Assembly (NCBI GenBank): GCA_963827065.1
Contig: CAWGZM010000003.1
Span: forward strand, 205,884 to 269,883
DNA: 64,000 nucleotides
Source of the DNA: JACVRW01 sp963827065
GTDB taxonomy: Bacteria > Actinomycetota > Thermoleophilia > Solirubrobacterales > Thermoleophilaceae
Direction: 5' to 3'
A program made the translations under genes and the position numbers. The notes beneath the pieces are model-generated. The model was not told where the DNA came from. It saw only the letters and a program-made list of their open reading frames with translations, and ran no database searches. Positions 17,016 through 25,796 of this stretch are shown here, piece by piece (position 1 is the stretch's first letter; the number at the start of each line of letters is the position of its first letter).

Positions 17016-17842
17016 CGAAGCTCGGCGTGTTCGTGGTTCCGGACGCGACTGATCCCGAGGGGACGGTCGAGCAGATCGTCGCCGCCGACCGCGCGGGGCT
17101 CGACCTCGCGGGCGTCCAGGACCATCCCTACCAGCGCCGTTTCTTCGACACCTGGACGCTGCTTTCGTACGTCGCCGCCCGCACCGAGCGCATCACGCTG
17201 CTGCCTGACGTGATCAACCTGCCGCTGCGCCAGCCCGCCGTGCTCGCCAAGTCGGCCGCCTCGCTGGACGTCCTGAGCGGCGGGCGGATTGAGCTCGGCC
17301 TGGGGGCGGGCGCATTCTGGGAGGCCGTCGAGGCGATGGGCGGGCCGCGCCGGACGCCGGGCGAGTCCGTCGAGGCGCTCGAGGAGGCGATGCGGATCAT
17401 GCGTGCCTTCCTCGACACGGAGCCGTCCGTGCGGCTTGACGGCAAGCACTACCGCGCCGCCGGTGCGAAGCCGGGGCCGCCGCCGGCCCACCGGATCGGT
17501 CTGTGGGTGGGCGCCTACGGGCCGCGGATGCTGCGGCTGACCGGGCGCCTCGGCGACGGCTGGCTGCCGAGCGTGGGCGGCAGCTACCTCGCCGCGGAGG
17601 ACGTGCCGGAGCGCCAGCGGACGATCGACGAGGCGGCGCGCAGGGCCGGCCGCGACCCGGGCGCCATCGTGCGGGCCGCGAACGTCGGCCCCGGCGGTTC
17701 GGCCGACTCGCTCGACGCCGATCGCATCGCGGACTTCGCGGGACGGCTGCGTCTCGACGCGCTGCTCGTCTCGACCCCGGATGAGGACCCGCTCGGCTAC
17801 ATCGCCGCGCTCGGCGAGACCGCCGCGGAGCTGCGCGCCTAG
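17012..17842 (+). CDS. LLM-class flavin/F420-dependent oxidoreductase
   Basis: The protein is 276 residues from the GTG of a GTGA overlap with the fusion gene. Luciferase-like TIM-barrel motifs include VQDHPYQRRFFDTWTLLSYVAARTERITL, LPLRQPAVLAKSAASLDVLSGGRIELGLGAGAFW and IGLWVGAYGPRMLRLTGRLGDGWLPS. The family uses FMN or F420; the substrate is unknown. Coupling to the lipid module may be positional rather than functional. Confidence 0.85.
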   Translation: MTKLGVFVVPDATDPEGTVEQIVAADRAGLDLAGVQDHPYQRRFFDTWTLLSYVAARTERITLLPDVINLPLRQPAVLAKSAASLDVLSGGRIELGLGAGAFWEAVEAMGGPRRTPGESVEALEEAMRIMRAFLDTEPSVRLDGKHYRAAGAKPGPPPAHRIGLWVGAYGPRMLRLTGRLGDGWLPSVGGSYLAAEDVPERQRTIDEAARRAGRDPGAIVRAANVGPGGSADSLDADRIADFAGRLRLDALLVSTPDEDPLGYIAALGETAAELRA

Positions 17843-17844
17843 CG

Positions 17845-18957
17845 GTGGCCGAGGCGGTGCTCAGCCAGCGGGCGCTCAACCGCGCCCTGCTCCGGCGCCA
17901 GGGGTTGCTGGAGCGCTCGCGCACCGCGCCGCTCGAGATGATCGAGCGGCTCGTCGGCATGCAGGCGCAGGTGCCCGAGAACCCCTACGTGGCACTCTGG
18001 TCGCGCCTCGAGGGCTTCCGGCCGGAGGAGCTGAGCGATCTGATCGAGAAGCGCGAGGCGGTGCGCGCGGGGCTGATGCGCTCGACCCTCCATCTCGTCT
18101 CGGCCCGCGACTGCCTCGCGATCCACCCGCTGACGCTGCCGGTCCTCGGCAAGACCTTCAACAGTCCCTTCGCCCCCTTGCTGAACGGCGCCGACGTCGA
18201 TGCGGTGGTGGCCGCGGGGGTCGAGCGGCTCGAGGAGGCGCCGCGGACGCGCGCGCAGCTCTCCGCGCTGCTGGCTGAGCGCTTTCCCGAGGCGGACCCG
18301 TCCGCGCTCGCCTACGCGGTGACCCTGAAGGCCCCGCTCGTCCAGACGACGCCGCGCGGCCTCTGGCGGCAGACCGGCCAGGCCACCTGGGCGCCGGCGG
18401 AGCAGTGGCTCGGCGCCGAGATCGAGCCGTGCCCGTCGATCGAGGCGCTCGTACTGCGCTATCTGGGGGCCTTCGGCCCGGCGAGCGTCGCCGACCTGCG
18501 CACCTGGTGCGGCATCACCGGCCTGCGCGAGGTGGTCGCGCGGCTCCGCCCGCAGCTGCGCAGCTTCAGGGACGAGAACGGCAAGGAGCTCCTCGACGTG
18601 CCGGACGGCGCCTTCGCCGACCCCGAGGTCCCCGCGCCCGTCCGCTTCCTCCCGGAGTACGACAACCTGCTGCTCTCGCACGCCGACCGCTCGCGCGTAC
18701 TGTGCGGGCTCGGTCCGGGGCTCCCGTATCCGACCGGCAAGTGGATCGGGCAGCTTCTCCTCGACGGCTTCTTCCGCTCCTATTGGGAGATCACCACGGA
18801 GGACAGGATCGCGACGCTGACGATCGACCGCTTCTCCCCGGTGCCCGATGACCCGCCCGGAGCGCTCGACGAGATAGCGGCCGAGGGCGAGCGCCTGCTC
18901 GAGTTCGTGGCGCCGGATGCGGACGAGCGACGGCTGCGCTTCGAGCCGTCGCCCTGA
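17845..18957 (+). CDS. Winged-helix DNA-binding protein, AlkZ-like DNA glycosylase (HTH_42)
   Basis: The 370-residue protein is of the HTH_42 (DUF1006) family, which includes Streptomyces AlkZ and related interstrand-crosslink glycosylases. The catalytic QxQ pair of AlkZ is present as QAQ in LVGMQAQVPENPYVAL at about residues 37-39. STLHLVSARDCLAI and the C-terminal FLPEYDNLLLSHADR are other family signatures. It probably excises bulky or crosslinked bases. The start is a GTG two bases after the previous stop, so it is in the same operon as the LLM gene. Confidence 0.83.
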   Translation: MAEAVLSQRALNRALLRRQGLLERSRTAPLEMIERLVGMQAQVPENPYVALWSRLEGFRPEELSDLIEKREAVRAGLMRSTLHLVSARDCLAIHPLTLPVLGKTFNSPFAPLLNGADVDAVVAAGVERLEEAPRTRAQLSALLAERFPEADPSALAYAVTLKAPLVQTTPRGLWRQTGQATWAPAEQWLGAEIEPCPSIEALVLRYLGAFGPASVADLRTWCGITGLREVVARLRPQLRSFRDENGKELLDVPDGAFADPEVPAPVRFLPEYDNLLLSHADRSRVLCGLGPGLPYPTGKWIGQLLLDGFFRSYWEITTEDRIATLTIDRFSPVPDDPPGALDEIAAEGERLLEFVAPDADERRLRFEPSP

Positions 18958-18978
18958 GGGGCGGCTAGCATCAGGGGC

Positions 18979-19464
18979 GTGGCAACGAAGCTGAGGAGCG
19001 CGCCGGTGGACACGGCTCCGGCCGCTGAGGCCGAGTGCCTCAGCAACAACCTCGGCTGGCTGCTCGGCCGCGCCGAGCACGTCCTCGCAGCCGAGCTGGG
19101 GCTCGCGCTCGAGCCGCTCGGGCTTTCCTCGCGGCGCTACTGCGTGCTCGCGACGGCGCTGGGGCAGGACCGCACGCAGATCGAGCTGGCCAACCTGATC
19201 GGGCTCGACAAGACCACCATGGTGGCGACCATCGACGCTCTGGAGGAGGCGGGCCTCGCGGAGCGCCGGCCCTCGAAGCTCGACCGCCGTGTGCGCGTAA
19301 TCGCGGTGACGAAGGCGGGACAGGCGAAGGTCCGCGAGGCGCGCAAGGTCATCGATCAGGTGCAGGCAGACGTGCTGGCGCGGCTGCCGGCCCGCGAGCG
19401 CGAGGCGCTGCTGAGCGGCCTGGCGCGGCTCGTCGGCGACGGGCCCGCCGGCGGATGTAGATAG
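18979..19464 (+). CDS. MarR-family transcriptional regulator
   Basis: The 161-residue winged-helix protein has the MarR layout: a dimerising N-terminal helix, a recognition helix in IELANLIGLDKTTMVATIDALEEAGL, and the wing ERRPSKLDRRVRVIAVTKAG. It lies directly upstream of and co-oriented with an EmrB/QacA-type exporter. A palindromic site separates the two genes, the normal arrangement for a drug-responsive repressor. Confidence 0.9.
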   Translation: MATKLRSAPVDTAPAAEAECLSNNLGWLLGRAEHVLAAELGLALEPLGLSSRRYCVLATALGQDRTQIELANLIGLDKTTMVATIDALEEAGLAERRPSKLDRRVRVIAVTKAGQAKVREARKVIDQVQADVLARLPAREREALLSGLARLVGDGPAGGCR

Positions 19465-19472
19465 CTCGTTAA

Positions 19473-19507
19473 ATCGTCCGGATCGGGATGATCCGGCTCA
19501 GGACGAT
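19473..19507. promoter_or_regulatory. Nested inverted repeats upstream of the exporter, candidate MarR operator
   Basis: CCGGATC (19478-19484) and GATCCGG (19490-19496) are perfect inverted repeats around five bases. An outer pair, ATCGTC (19473-19478) and GACGAT (19502-19507), surrounds them. They fill the 59-base space between the MarR stop and the exporter ATG at 19524. MarR operators are typically palindromes of this size. The regulator-site pairing is inferred. Confidence 0.5.
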
Positions 19508-19523
19508 CTGCTACGGTCCGGCC

Positions 19524-21011
19524 ATGACCGAGATCAGGGCAGTGCTCAGCGGGCAGACGCAGTCGACGGACCGGAGGCGCTGGCTGGCGCTCTACGTCCT
19601 CTGCGTCGGGATGCTGATGATCATCCTCGACTCGACCGTCGTGAACGTCGCCCTGCCCGCGATCCAGGGCGATCTCGGCTTCTCCCAATCGGACCTGGCC
19701 TGGGTCATGAACGCCTACCTGATCGCCTTCGGCGGCCTGCTGCTGCTCGCCGGCCGGCTCGGCGACCTGGTCGGGCGCAAGGACGTCTTCATGATCGGTC
19801 TGGTCGTGTTCACGCTCGCGTCGCTTCTGTGCGGCGTGGCGCAGAGCCAGGAAGTTCTGATCGGCGCTCGCTTCATCCAGGGCGTCGGCGGCGCGCTGAC
19901 CTCCGCCGTCATCCTCGGGATGATCGTGACGATGTTCCCGGAGCCCCGGGAGCAGGCCAAGGCGATCGGCGTCTACAGCTTCGTCGCCTCGGCGGGCGCG
20001 TCGATCGGGCTGCTCGCCGGCGGCGCGCTCACGCAGGCGATCAACTGGCACTGGATCTTCTTCGTGAACCTGCCGATCGGCATCGCGACCGGCCTCTTCG
20101 CGCTGCGGCTCGTCGACCGCGAGCCCGGCATCGGCCTGCGCCGCGGCGCCGACGTGCTGGGCGCCGCGCTCATCACGAGCGCGCTGATGCTGATGGTCTA
20201 CACGATCGTGCAGGCGAGCGAGCACGGCTTCGGCGCGGCGCGCACGCTCGTGCTCGGCGCGATCTCGCTGGCGCTGCTCGGTGGCTTCGTCGCGCGTGAG
20301 GCGAGCACCTCGACGCCGCTCGTGCCGCTGCGGATCTTCAGGTCGCGCAACGTGACCGGCGCCAACCTGGTGCAGATCCTGATGGTGGCCGGCCTGTTCG
20401 GGATGTTCTTCCTCGGTGCGCTCTATCTGCAGGGCATCCTCGGCTACGACGCGATCGAGACGGGGCTCGCCTTCCTGCCGGTGTCCGTCGGGATCGGCGT
20501 GCTGTCGCTCGGCTTCTCGGCGAAGCTGATGGAGCGCTTCGGCGAGCGCGCGACGCTGATTCCCGGCCTCGTCCTGGTCGCCGCCGGCCTGCTGCTCTTC
20601 TCCCGGGCGCCGGTCGACGCGAGCTACGTGGCGGACGTCCTGCCCTCGATGATCCTGCTCGGCATCGGCGCCGGCGTGGCGTTCCCGGCGCTCATGACCC
20701 TCGCGATGTCGGGCGCCACCGCCAGCGACTCCGGCCTCGCGTCCGGCGTGATCAACACGACCATGCAGGTCGGCGGCGCGCTCGGCCTGGCCGTCCTCGC
20801 CACCCTCGCCAGCACGCGAACCGACGACCTGCTCGCCGGCGGCGACTCGACGGCCACCGCGTTGACCGAGGGCTACCAGCTCGCCTTCGTGATCGGCGGG
20901 GGCCTCGTGCTGACCGCGCTGGTCGTGGCGGTGACCGTGCTGCGGTCGCCGGCGGCGGTCCGTGTGGAGGAGGCCGGCGAGGCCGAGCCCGCGTATTCCG
21001 AGGCGGCCTGA
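19524..21011 (+). CDS. EmrB/QacA (DHA2) family MFS drug exporter
   Basis: The 495-residue, 14-helix transporter has the DHA2 hallmarks: LDSTVVNVALPAIQGDLGFSQ (motif D1), LAGRLGDLVGRKDVF (motif A), GARFIQGVGGALTSAVI, and the antiporter motif C region SAGASIGLLAGGALTQ. It should exchange drugs or toxic metabolites for protons. ATG 19524 is preferred over an upstream frame extension because the latter overlaps the palindromic operator. It probably responds to the upstream MarR regulator. Confidence 0.92.
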   Translation: MTEIRAVLSGQTQSTDRRRWLALYVLCVGMLMIILDSTVVNVALPAIQGDLGFSQSDLAWVMNAYLIAFGGLLLLAGRLGDLVGRKDVFMIGLVVFTLASLLCGVAQSQEVLIGARFIQGVGGALTSAVILGMIVTMFPEPREQAKAIGVYSFVASAGASIGLLAGGALTQAINWHWIFFVNLPIGIATGLFALRLVDREPGIGLRRGADVLGAALITSALMLMVYTIVQASEHGFGAARTLVLGAISLALLGGFVAREASTSTPLVPLRIFRSRNVTGANLVQILMVAGLFGMFFLGALYLQGILGYDAIETGLAFLPVSVGIGVLSLGFSAKLMERFGERATLIPGLVLVAAGLLLFSRAPVDASYVADVLPSMILLGIGAGVAFPALMTLAMSGATASDSGLASGVINTTMQVGGALGLAVLATLASTRTDDLLAGGDSTATALTEGYQLAFVIGGGLVLTALVVAVTVLRSPAAVRVEEAGEAEPAYSEAA

Positions 21012-21037
21012 CGCGGCCGGGGATACTGTGCGGCTCG

Positions 21038-21805
21038 ATGACGGCCGATAAGGCGAACCTCCTGCGCGACCTGCACCGCCCCGGCGACCCGCTTATCCTC
21101 GTCAACGTCTGGGACGCGGCCGGCGCCCGCACGGTCGCGGCCGCCGAGGGCTGCCGGGCGATCGCCACGGCGAGCTGGTCGATCGCCGCCGCGCACGGCT
21201 ACGCCGACGGTGAGGAGATCCCGTTCGAGCTGATGCTCGCGGCGGTCGAGCGGATCGCGGCGGCGGTCGAGCTTCCCGTGACCGCCGACATCGAGGCGGG
21301 CTTCGGCGACACGCCGGCCGCGGTCTCCGACACGGCGGCCGCGGTGATCGCGGCCGGCGCGGTCGGCGTGAACCTCGAAGATCGCCTGCGCCCGGCGAAC
21401 GAGCACGCGGCCATCCTGGCCGCCGTGCGCGAGCGCGGCGAGCGCGAGGGCGTGCCGCTCGTGATCAACGGCCGCTCGGACGAGTTCCTGCTCGGCGAGC
21501 GCCGGCTCGACGAGGCGATCGCGCGCGGGCGCGCGTACCTCGAGGCGGGGGCCGACTGCTTCTTCATCCCCGGCCTCGTCGAGCTGGAGGACACGCGCAG
21601 GCTCATCGAGGGGCTCGGCGGGGCGCCGGTCAACGTGCTCGCGCTGCCGGTGTCGCCGCCGCTGAGCGAGCTCGCCGGCGCCGGGGTGGCGCGCGTCAGC
21701 TTCGGGCCGGGTCCGATGGGAGTCGCGTACGCGTCACTGGGCGAGGCGGCCGCGACGCTGCTCGCGCGCGGCGACTATCCGAAGACACTCGCGAACCGGC
21801 CCTAG
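21038..21805 (+). CDS. Isocitrate lyase/PEP mutase superfamily protein
   Basis: The 255-residue (beta/alpha)8 enzyme has LVNVWDAAGARTVAAAEGCRAIATASWSIAA, the metal-binding VTADIEAGFGD, VGVNLEDR and VINGRSDEFL, typical of the small ICL/PEPM branch (carboxyvinyl-carboxyphosphonate phosphorylmutase or oxaloacetase-like). It lacks the KKCGH isocitrate lyase loop, so a lyase acting on another 2-hydroxy or phosphono acid is more likely. Its TAG stop is part of the outermost CTAG of the downstream foldback element. Confidence 0.85.
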   Translation: MTADKANLLRDLHRPGDPLILVNVWDAAGARTVAAAEGCRAIATASWSIAAAHGYADGEEIPFELMLAAVERIAAAVELPVTADIEAGFGDTPAAVSDTAAAVIAAGAVGVNLEDRLRPANEHAAILAAVRERGEREGVPLVINGRSDEFLLGERRLDEAIARGRAYLEAGADCFFIPGLVELEDTRRLIEGLGGAPVNVLALPVSPPLSELAGAGVARVSFGPGPMGVAYASLGEAAATLLARGDYPKTLANRP

Positions 21806-21966
21806 TGGACCTCCTCACAACGTTCCACCCGAAACTGCGGCCCCAGGAACCGCCATGCGGCGTCCTCGGTCGCCCAGGTAGCGCTGCTACCCGGGCTCCC
21901 TGCGTCCTTGCCTGGCGACTCCTGGGTCTCGCATTTCTGGGGAAACGTTGTGAGTCGGCCCACTAG
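21802..21966. repeat. 165-bp foldback (MITE-like) element between convergent genes
   Basis: The whole gap between two convergent genes is one imperfect inverted repeat: 81-base arms (21802-21882 and 21886-21966) around the triplet 21883-21885. The outer 23 positions match at 20, including CTCACAACGTT/AACGTTGTGAG. The centre is a perfect GGTAGC-GCT-GCTACC hairpin. Both ends are CTAG, and each CTAG holds the stop codon of the flanking gene. It has no coding capacity. It could be a non-autonomous transposable element or a bidirectional terminator. Confidence 0.7.
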
Positions 21967-22358
21967 TCGCTCCACCAGCCGGGCTGCATCTCGGCGTCCT
22001 TGTTCTCCGTGTTGGGTGCGCCGAAGGCGATCAGCTCGGTGCCGTCGGGACCTCCCTCGACTCCGCGCCAGACGCCGGGCGCAATCCGCACCATGTCCCA
22101 CTGCTCGAGTTCGACGATGTCGTCGCCGAGCTTGATCCGGGCGCTGCCGGACACGACGACGTAGACCTCCTCCTGCTCGCTGTGGCGGTGCCCGAAAGGG
22201 ATGCGGAAACCGGGCGCGATCTTGAAGTAGCTGGCCCCGGAGTTGGCAAGCCCGAGCGACACGCGCGCGAAGCGCGACTCGAGCCCGGGCGCGAGCTCGA
22301 ACTTGGGCGCCATGTCCTCGACGTCGCGCTTGAGGTTGACGACGGTGTAGTCGGCCAC
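21963..22358 (-). CDS. Cupin-domain protein
   Basis: The 131-residue single-domain cupin has metal-site motif 1 as IPFGHRHSEQEEVYVVVSGSARIKL and motif 2 as LEQWDMVRIAPGVWRG. The start is GTG 22358, which overlaps the upstream SRPBCC stop by one base (TAGTG). The open frame further upstream is a shadow of the SRPBCC gene. The role is unknown. The stop lies in the right CTAG of the foldback element. Confidence 0.83.
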   Translation of the reverse strand: MADYTVVNLKRDVEDMAPKFELAPGLESRFARVSLGLANSGASYFKIAPGFRIPFGHRHSEQEEVYVVVSGSARIKLGDDIVELEQWDMVRIAPGVWRGVEGGPDGTELIAFGAPNTENKDAEMQPGWWSD

Positions 22359-22810
22359 TAGCCCTCGCTCTCGGCCCGCTCCTTCAGCCCGGCGGCCGCG
22401 TCGCCAAGGAGGAAGTCGCGCACCTTTCCCTCGGCCGGCCCGCGCAGGAGCAGGCCGAGCATGCGGCCCGGGTCGGCGTCGAGCGCGTAGGTCGCGCGCG
22501 TCCGTCCCTCGCCAAGATCTTCGAAGGTCCACGAGCCGATGAGCGCCTTGGTGTCGCCCTTCTCCTGCACCCAGCGGATCGCCGTCGGCTCCTCGTAGCT
22601 GAAGCGCAGCAGCGACCTGACCGTCTTGACCTTCGCGTCGGACTCGGTCTCGACGAGCGCCGCCCGCTTGTCGGGGTGCCGCTCGAGGACCTCGACGTCC
22701 TTCAGCGATCCCTGCCAGTCGGGCGCGTTGTCGATGTCCGCGGCGATCGCGAAGCAGCGCTCGATCGGGGCGTCGATCTCGACACTGCGCTCACCACTGA
22801 TGTTTCCCAT
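22358..22810 (-). CDS. SRPBCC-family (polyketide cyclase/START-like) protein
   Basis: The 150-residue helix-grip protein starts ERSVEIDAPIERCFAIAADIDNAPDWQGSLKDVEVL, the typical N-terminal strand-helix-helix of the coenzyme Q-binding/polyketide cyclase_2 family, and ends with the long helix MLGLLLRGPAEGKVRDFLLGD. These proteins bind a hydrophobic ligand in a deep pocket. It is co-transcribed with the cupin. Confidence 0.83.
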   Translation of the reverse strand: MGNISGERSVEIDAPIERCFAIAADIDNAPDWQGSLKDVEVLERHPDKRAALVETESDAKVKTVRSLLRFSYEEPTAIRWVQEKGDTKALIGSWTFEDLGEGRTRATYALDADPGRMLGLLLRGPAEGKVRDFLLGDAAAGLKERAESEG

Positions 22811-22825
22811 GGCGGCGAGCCTACG

Positions 22826-24025
22826 TCAGGCGGCGAGCGGCTGCGCGCTCAGGGTGTCGCGGCGCGCGAGCAGGACGAGCGCGCCGAGCGACGACCCCGC
22901 CACCGCGGCGACGACCCCGGCGCTCCACGAGTACTCCTCGACGAGCGAGCCGGCCGTCGCCGCTCCGAGCGACACGCCGGCCACCAGCGCGGTCAGCGGC
23001 CACGTGAATGCTTCGGTCGCCGTGCCGCGCGGCGCGACGCGCTCGACAAGCTGGTTGCGCGAGGCGATCAGCGGCGCGATCGGGAGGCCGGTGAGGATCA
23101 CGAGCAACGCCATCGTCTGCGGGGAGCTGGCGGCGAACAGGACCGCGCAGCCGGCCGGCAGCAGGAGCGCGAAGCGCATGTGCGTGCGGGTGAGCGCCTC
23201 GCGCGCGGGCCGCGCGCCATAGGCGAGCCCGGCCGCGCCGCTCGCCAGCGACCAGATCGCGAGCAGCACCCCGGCGAGCTCCTTCGAGCCCTCCTCGTCG
23301 CTGAACGCGGGGAGCACGACCTCGAGCGTTCCGAGCGCGAACCCCACGGGCAGCGAGGCGAGCACAAGCGTCTGCAGGCCGGGTGCCGCAAGCGCCCCGA
23401 GCCCGAGCGCGCGCGTGCCCTCGGCGGTCCGCTCGGGATGGCCGTAGCCGCGGAGCCCGGCGAGCATCGTGACGGTGCCGGTCAGCACGCAGGCCGCCGA
23501 CACGACGAGCGCGTACTGGGCTCCGACGAGCGCCACGGCGACCGTCGTGAGAAGCGGTCCCAGCACGAAGATCAGCTCGATCATCACCGAGTCAAGCGCG
23601 TATGCGCTCGCGACCAGCTGCGGCCGCTCCTCCAGCAGGAAGGGCCAGCGTGAGCGCAGCACGGACGAGAGCGGCGGCAGTGCTGCGCCCGTCACGAGCG
23701 AGGCGAGCGCGAGCAGCCCGACGGGCGCGCTCGCGGCGCCGAGCAGCCAGATCAGCAGCAGACCCCCGGCGTGGATCAGGGCGAGTGGGATAAGCACCCC
23801 GTCGCCGCGCCGGTCGACGAGGCGGCCCTGGAAGGGCGCACCCGCTGCGCTGCCGAGCGCGAGCGCGCCGGCGCACAGCCCGGCGGAGCCGAACGAGCCG
23901 CTCACGTCCTCGACGTAGAGCAGGATCGCAAGCCCGGTGATGCCGATCGGAAGCCGCCCGATCAACGTCGACAGAACGATCGCGGCGACCCCCGGCACGC
24001 GCAGAATGCTCCCGTAGACCCCCAC
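22826..24025 (-). CDS. MFS transporter
   Basis: The 399-residue protein has about 12 hydrophobic helices and the motif-A-like loop APFQGRLVDRRGDGVLIP. It has no close resemblance to a named drug exporter. It lies 15 bases upstream of the SRPBCC/cupin pair and probably shares their transcript. The substrate is unknown. Confidence 0.82.
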   Translation of the reverse strand: MGVYGSILRVPGVAAIVLSTLIGRLPIGITGLAILLYVEDVSGSFGSAGLCAGALALGSAAGAPFQGRLVDRRGDGVLIPLALIHAGGLLLIWLLGAASAPVGLLALASLVTGAALPPLSSVLRSRWPFLLEERPQLVASAYALDSVMIELIFVLGPLLTTVAVALVGAQYALVVSAACVLTGTVTMLAGLRGYGHPERTAEGTRALGLGALAAPGLQTLVLASLPVGFALGTLEVVLPAFSDEEGSKELAGVLLAIWSLASGAAGLAYGARPAREALTRTHMRFALLLPAGCAVLFAASSPQTMALLVILTGLPIAPLIASRNQLVERVAPRGTATEAFTWPLTALVAGVSLGAATAGSLVEEYSWSAGVVAAVAGSSLGALVLLARRDTLSAQPLAA

Positions 24026-24066
24026 TTGCTGAGCATTGCAGGTCGCTCGTGTTAGCTTGACGCGCC

Positions 24067-25054
24067 GTGAGCAGGACGCCGATCAGAGCCCTAATCGTCA
24101 CCGCGGTGGTGGGTGCATTGCTGCCGGTCGCCGCGGCCGACGCGCAGAACCGCTGGCGCGAGCCGAAGGCGGTCAACATCGCCCATCAGGGCGGCGAGGA
24201 CGAGTTTCCCTCCAACACGATGTACGCCTTCCGCGAGGCCGTGGCAGGCGGGTGCCGACATGCTCGAGCTCGACGTCGGCGTGACGAGGGACGACAAGGT
24301 CATCGTCATGCACGACACCACGGTGGACGGCAAGACGAACGGCCGAGGAAACGTCTCCTCGCTGACGCTGCGCCAGATCAAGCGGCTCGACGCCGCCTAC
24401 TGGTTCGCGCCTCGCGCGAGCGACCACTACAGCCACGACCTGCCGCGCCGCGCCTATCGCTTCCGCGGTATCGCGACCGGCAAGAATAAGCCGCCCAAGG
24501 GGTACCGGGCGAGGGACTTCCGGGTGCCCACTCTGATCGAGGTCATGCGCGCGTTCCCGCGCACGCCCATCAACGTGGAGATCAAGGGCCGCACGCCGGA
24601 CGAGGAGACGCCGGAATACGTCCGCAACGCCGAGGTGCTGGCGGGGCTGCTGAAGAACACGAAGCGCAGGGACCTGATCGTCGTCTCGTTCCAGCAGGCG
24701 GCCGTCGACCGCTTCCACGAGCTGGCCCCGCGCATCGACGTGGCGCCCGGCATCGCCGGAGCCGCCACCTGGATCCTCGGCGGCGGCTCGCCCGGGCCCG
24801 GGGTGGTCGCCTTCCAGGTGCCGATCACCTACGTCGTCGGTGGCAACCTGCTCGACATCACGACGAAGGAGAACGTCGCGCGGGCGCACGCTCAGGGATA
24901 TGCGTGGCAGAACTGGTTCTCAGCCGACGACCGCGACTATCCGCCGAGCTGGCGCCGGCTCGTCGGCATGTGCGTGGACGGGATCATGACCTCGCAGCCG
25001 AGGGCGCTCGAGCGCGTGCTGAAGAAGACGCAGGTGCCGGCGGACTGCAGATGA
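24067..25054 (+). pseudogene. Glycerophosphodiester phosphodiesterase, frameshifted
   Basis: The frame from GTG 24067 encodes a signal peptide (IRALIVTAVVGALLPVAAADA) and the GDPD start VNIAHQGGEDEFPSNTMYAFREAVAGG. The match then continues one frame over as GADMLELDVGVTRDDKVIVMHDTTVDG...INVEIKG...TSQPRALERVL. Removing one G from the GGG at 24250-24252 restores one continuous protein of about 328 residues. All catalytic parts (HQGG, ELDV, HD, EIK) are present across the two frames. This is either a recent inactivation or a sequencing error. Confidence 0.8.
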
Positions 25055-25066
25055 AGCCCTAGGCGC

Positions 25067-25729
25067 ATGGAGCCCGACGCCGTCGAGATCCGGGTGGTTG
25101 GCTGCCTGATCGAGAAGCAGCGCACCACGCCCGACGTCTACCCGCTGACGCTGAACTCGCTGCGGCTCGCCTGCAACCAGTCGACCAACCGTGACCCGGT
25201 GGTCGACTACGACGACGGAGTCATTCGCGGCGCCCTCGACCGCCTGGTTCAGCGCAAGTGGGCGACGCTCGCGAGCTGGGCCAACCGCAGGACGATGAAG
25301 TACCGGCACACGCTCGACCGGGCGCTCGAGCTGGACGATGCCGAGCTCGCGCTGCTGGCGGTCCTGATGCTGCGCGGCCCGCAGACCCCGGGCGAGCTGC
25401 GGGCACGCACCGAGCGCCTGCACCGCTTTGCCGACGCACCCGAGCTCGATGAGACGATCGAGCGGCTGATCGGGCGCCAGCTCGTAACAGGCATCGGCCG
25501 GCGCCCGGGCCAGCGCGAGGAGCGCTACCGCCAGCTTCTGGGAGACGACGCCGAGAGCGATGTGGACGCAGCGCCGCCCGCGGCGGTTGCCGCGCCGGCC
25601 GAGCGGGCGCCTGAGCCGGTCGCGACGCCGCCCGCCGAAGGCCTCGCAGAGCGTATGGAGCGCCTCGAGCGCGAGCTGGGGGAGCTGCGTGAGGGCCTCG
25701 AGGCGCTGCGCCGCGAGCTCGGCGCCTGA
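25067..25729 (+). CDS. yceH: YceH/UPF0502 (DUF480) family protein
   Basis: The 220-residue protein begins with the DUF480 signature: VEIRVVGCLIEKQRTTPDVYPLTLNSL, then ACNQSTNRDPVVDYD, followed by a second winged-helix-like repeat (LLAVLMLRGPQTPGELRAR). The C terminus has an Ala/Pro-rich linker and a short coiled coil (AERMERLERELGELREGLEALRREL). The function is not established. It starts 12 bases after the GDPD stop. Confidence 0.9.
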   Translation: MEPDAVEIRVVGCLIEKQRTTPDVYPLTLNSLRLACNQSTNRDPVVDYDDGVIRGALDRLVQRKWATLASWANRRTMKYRHTLDRALELDDAELALLAVLMLRGPQTPGELRARTERLHRFADAPELDETIERLIGRQLVTGIGRRPGQREERYRQLLGDDAESDVDAAPPAAVAAPAERAPEPVATPPAEGLAERMERLERELGELREGLEALRRELGA

Positions 25730-25796
25730 GCGAAGCGCACCTGGATATCCGTCCATACGGGTGTGGAGCGGGTCCCGCGGAGCCGACAAGATTGTC

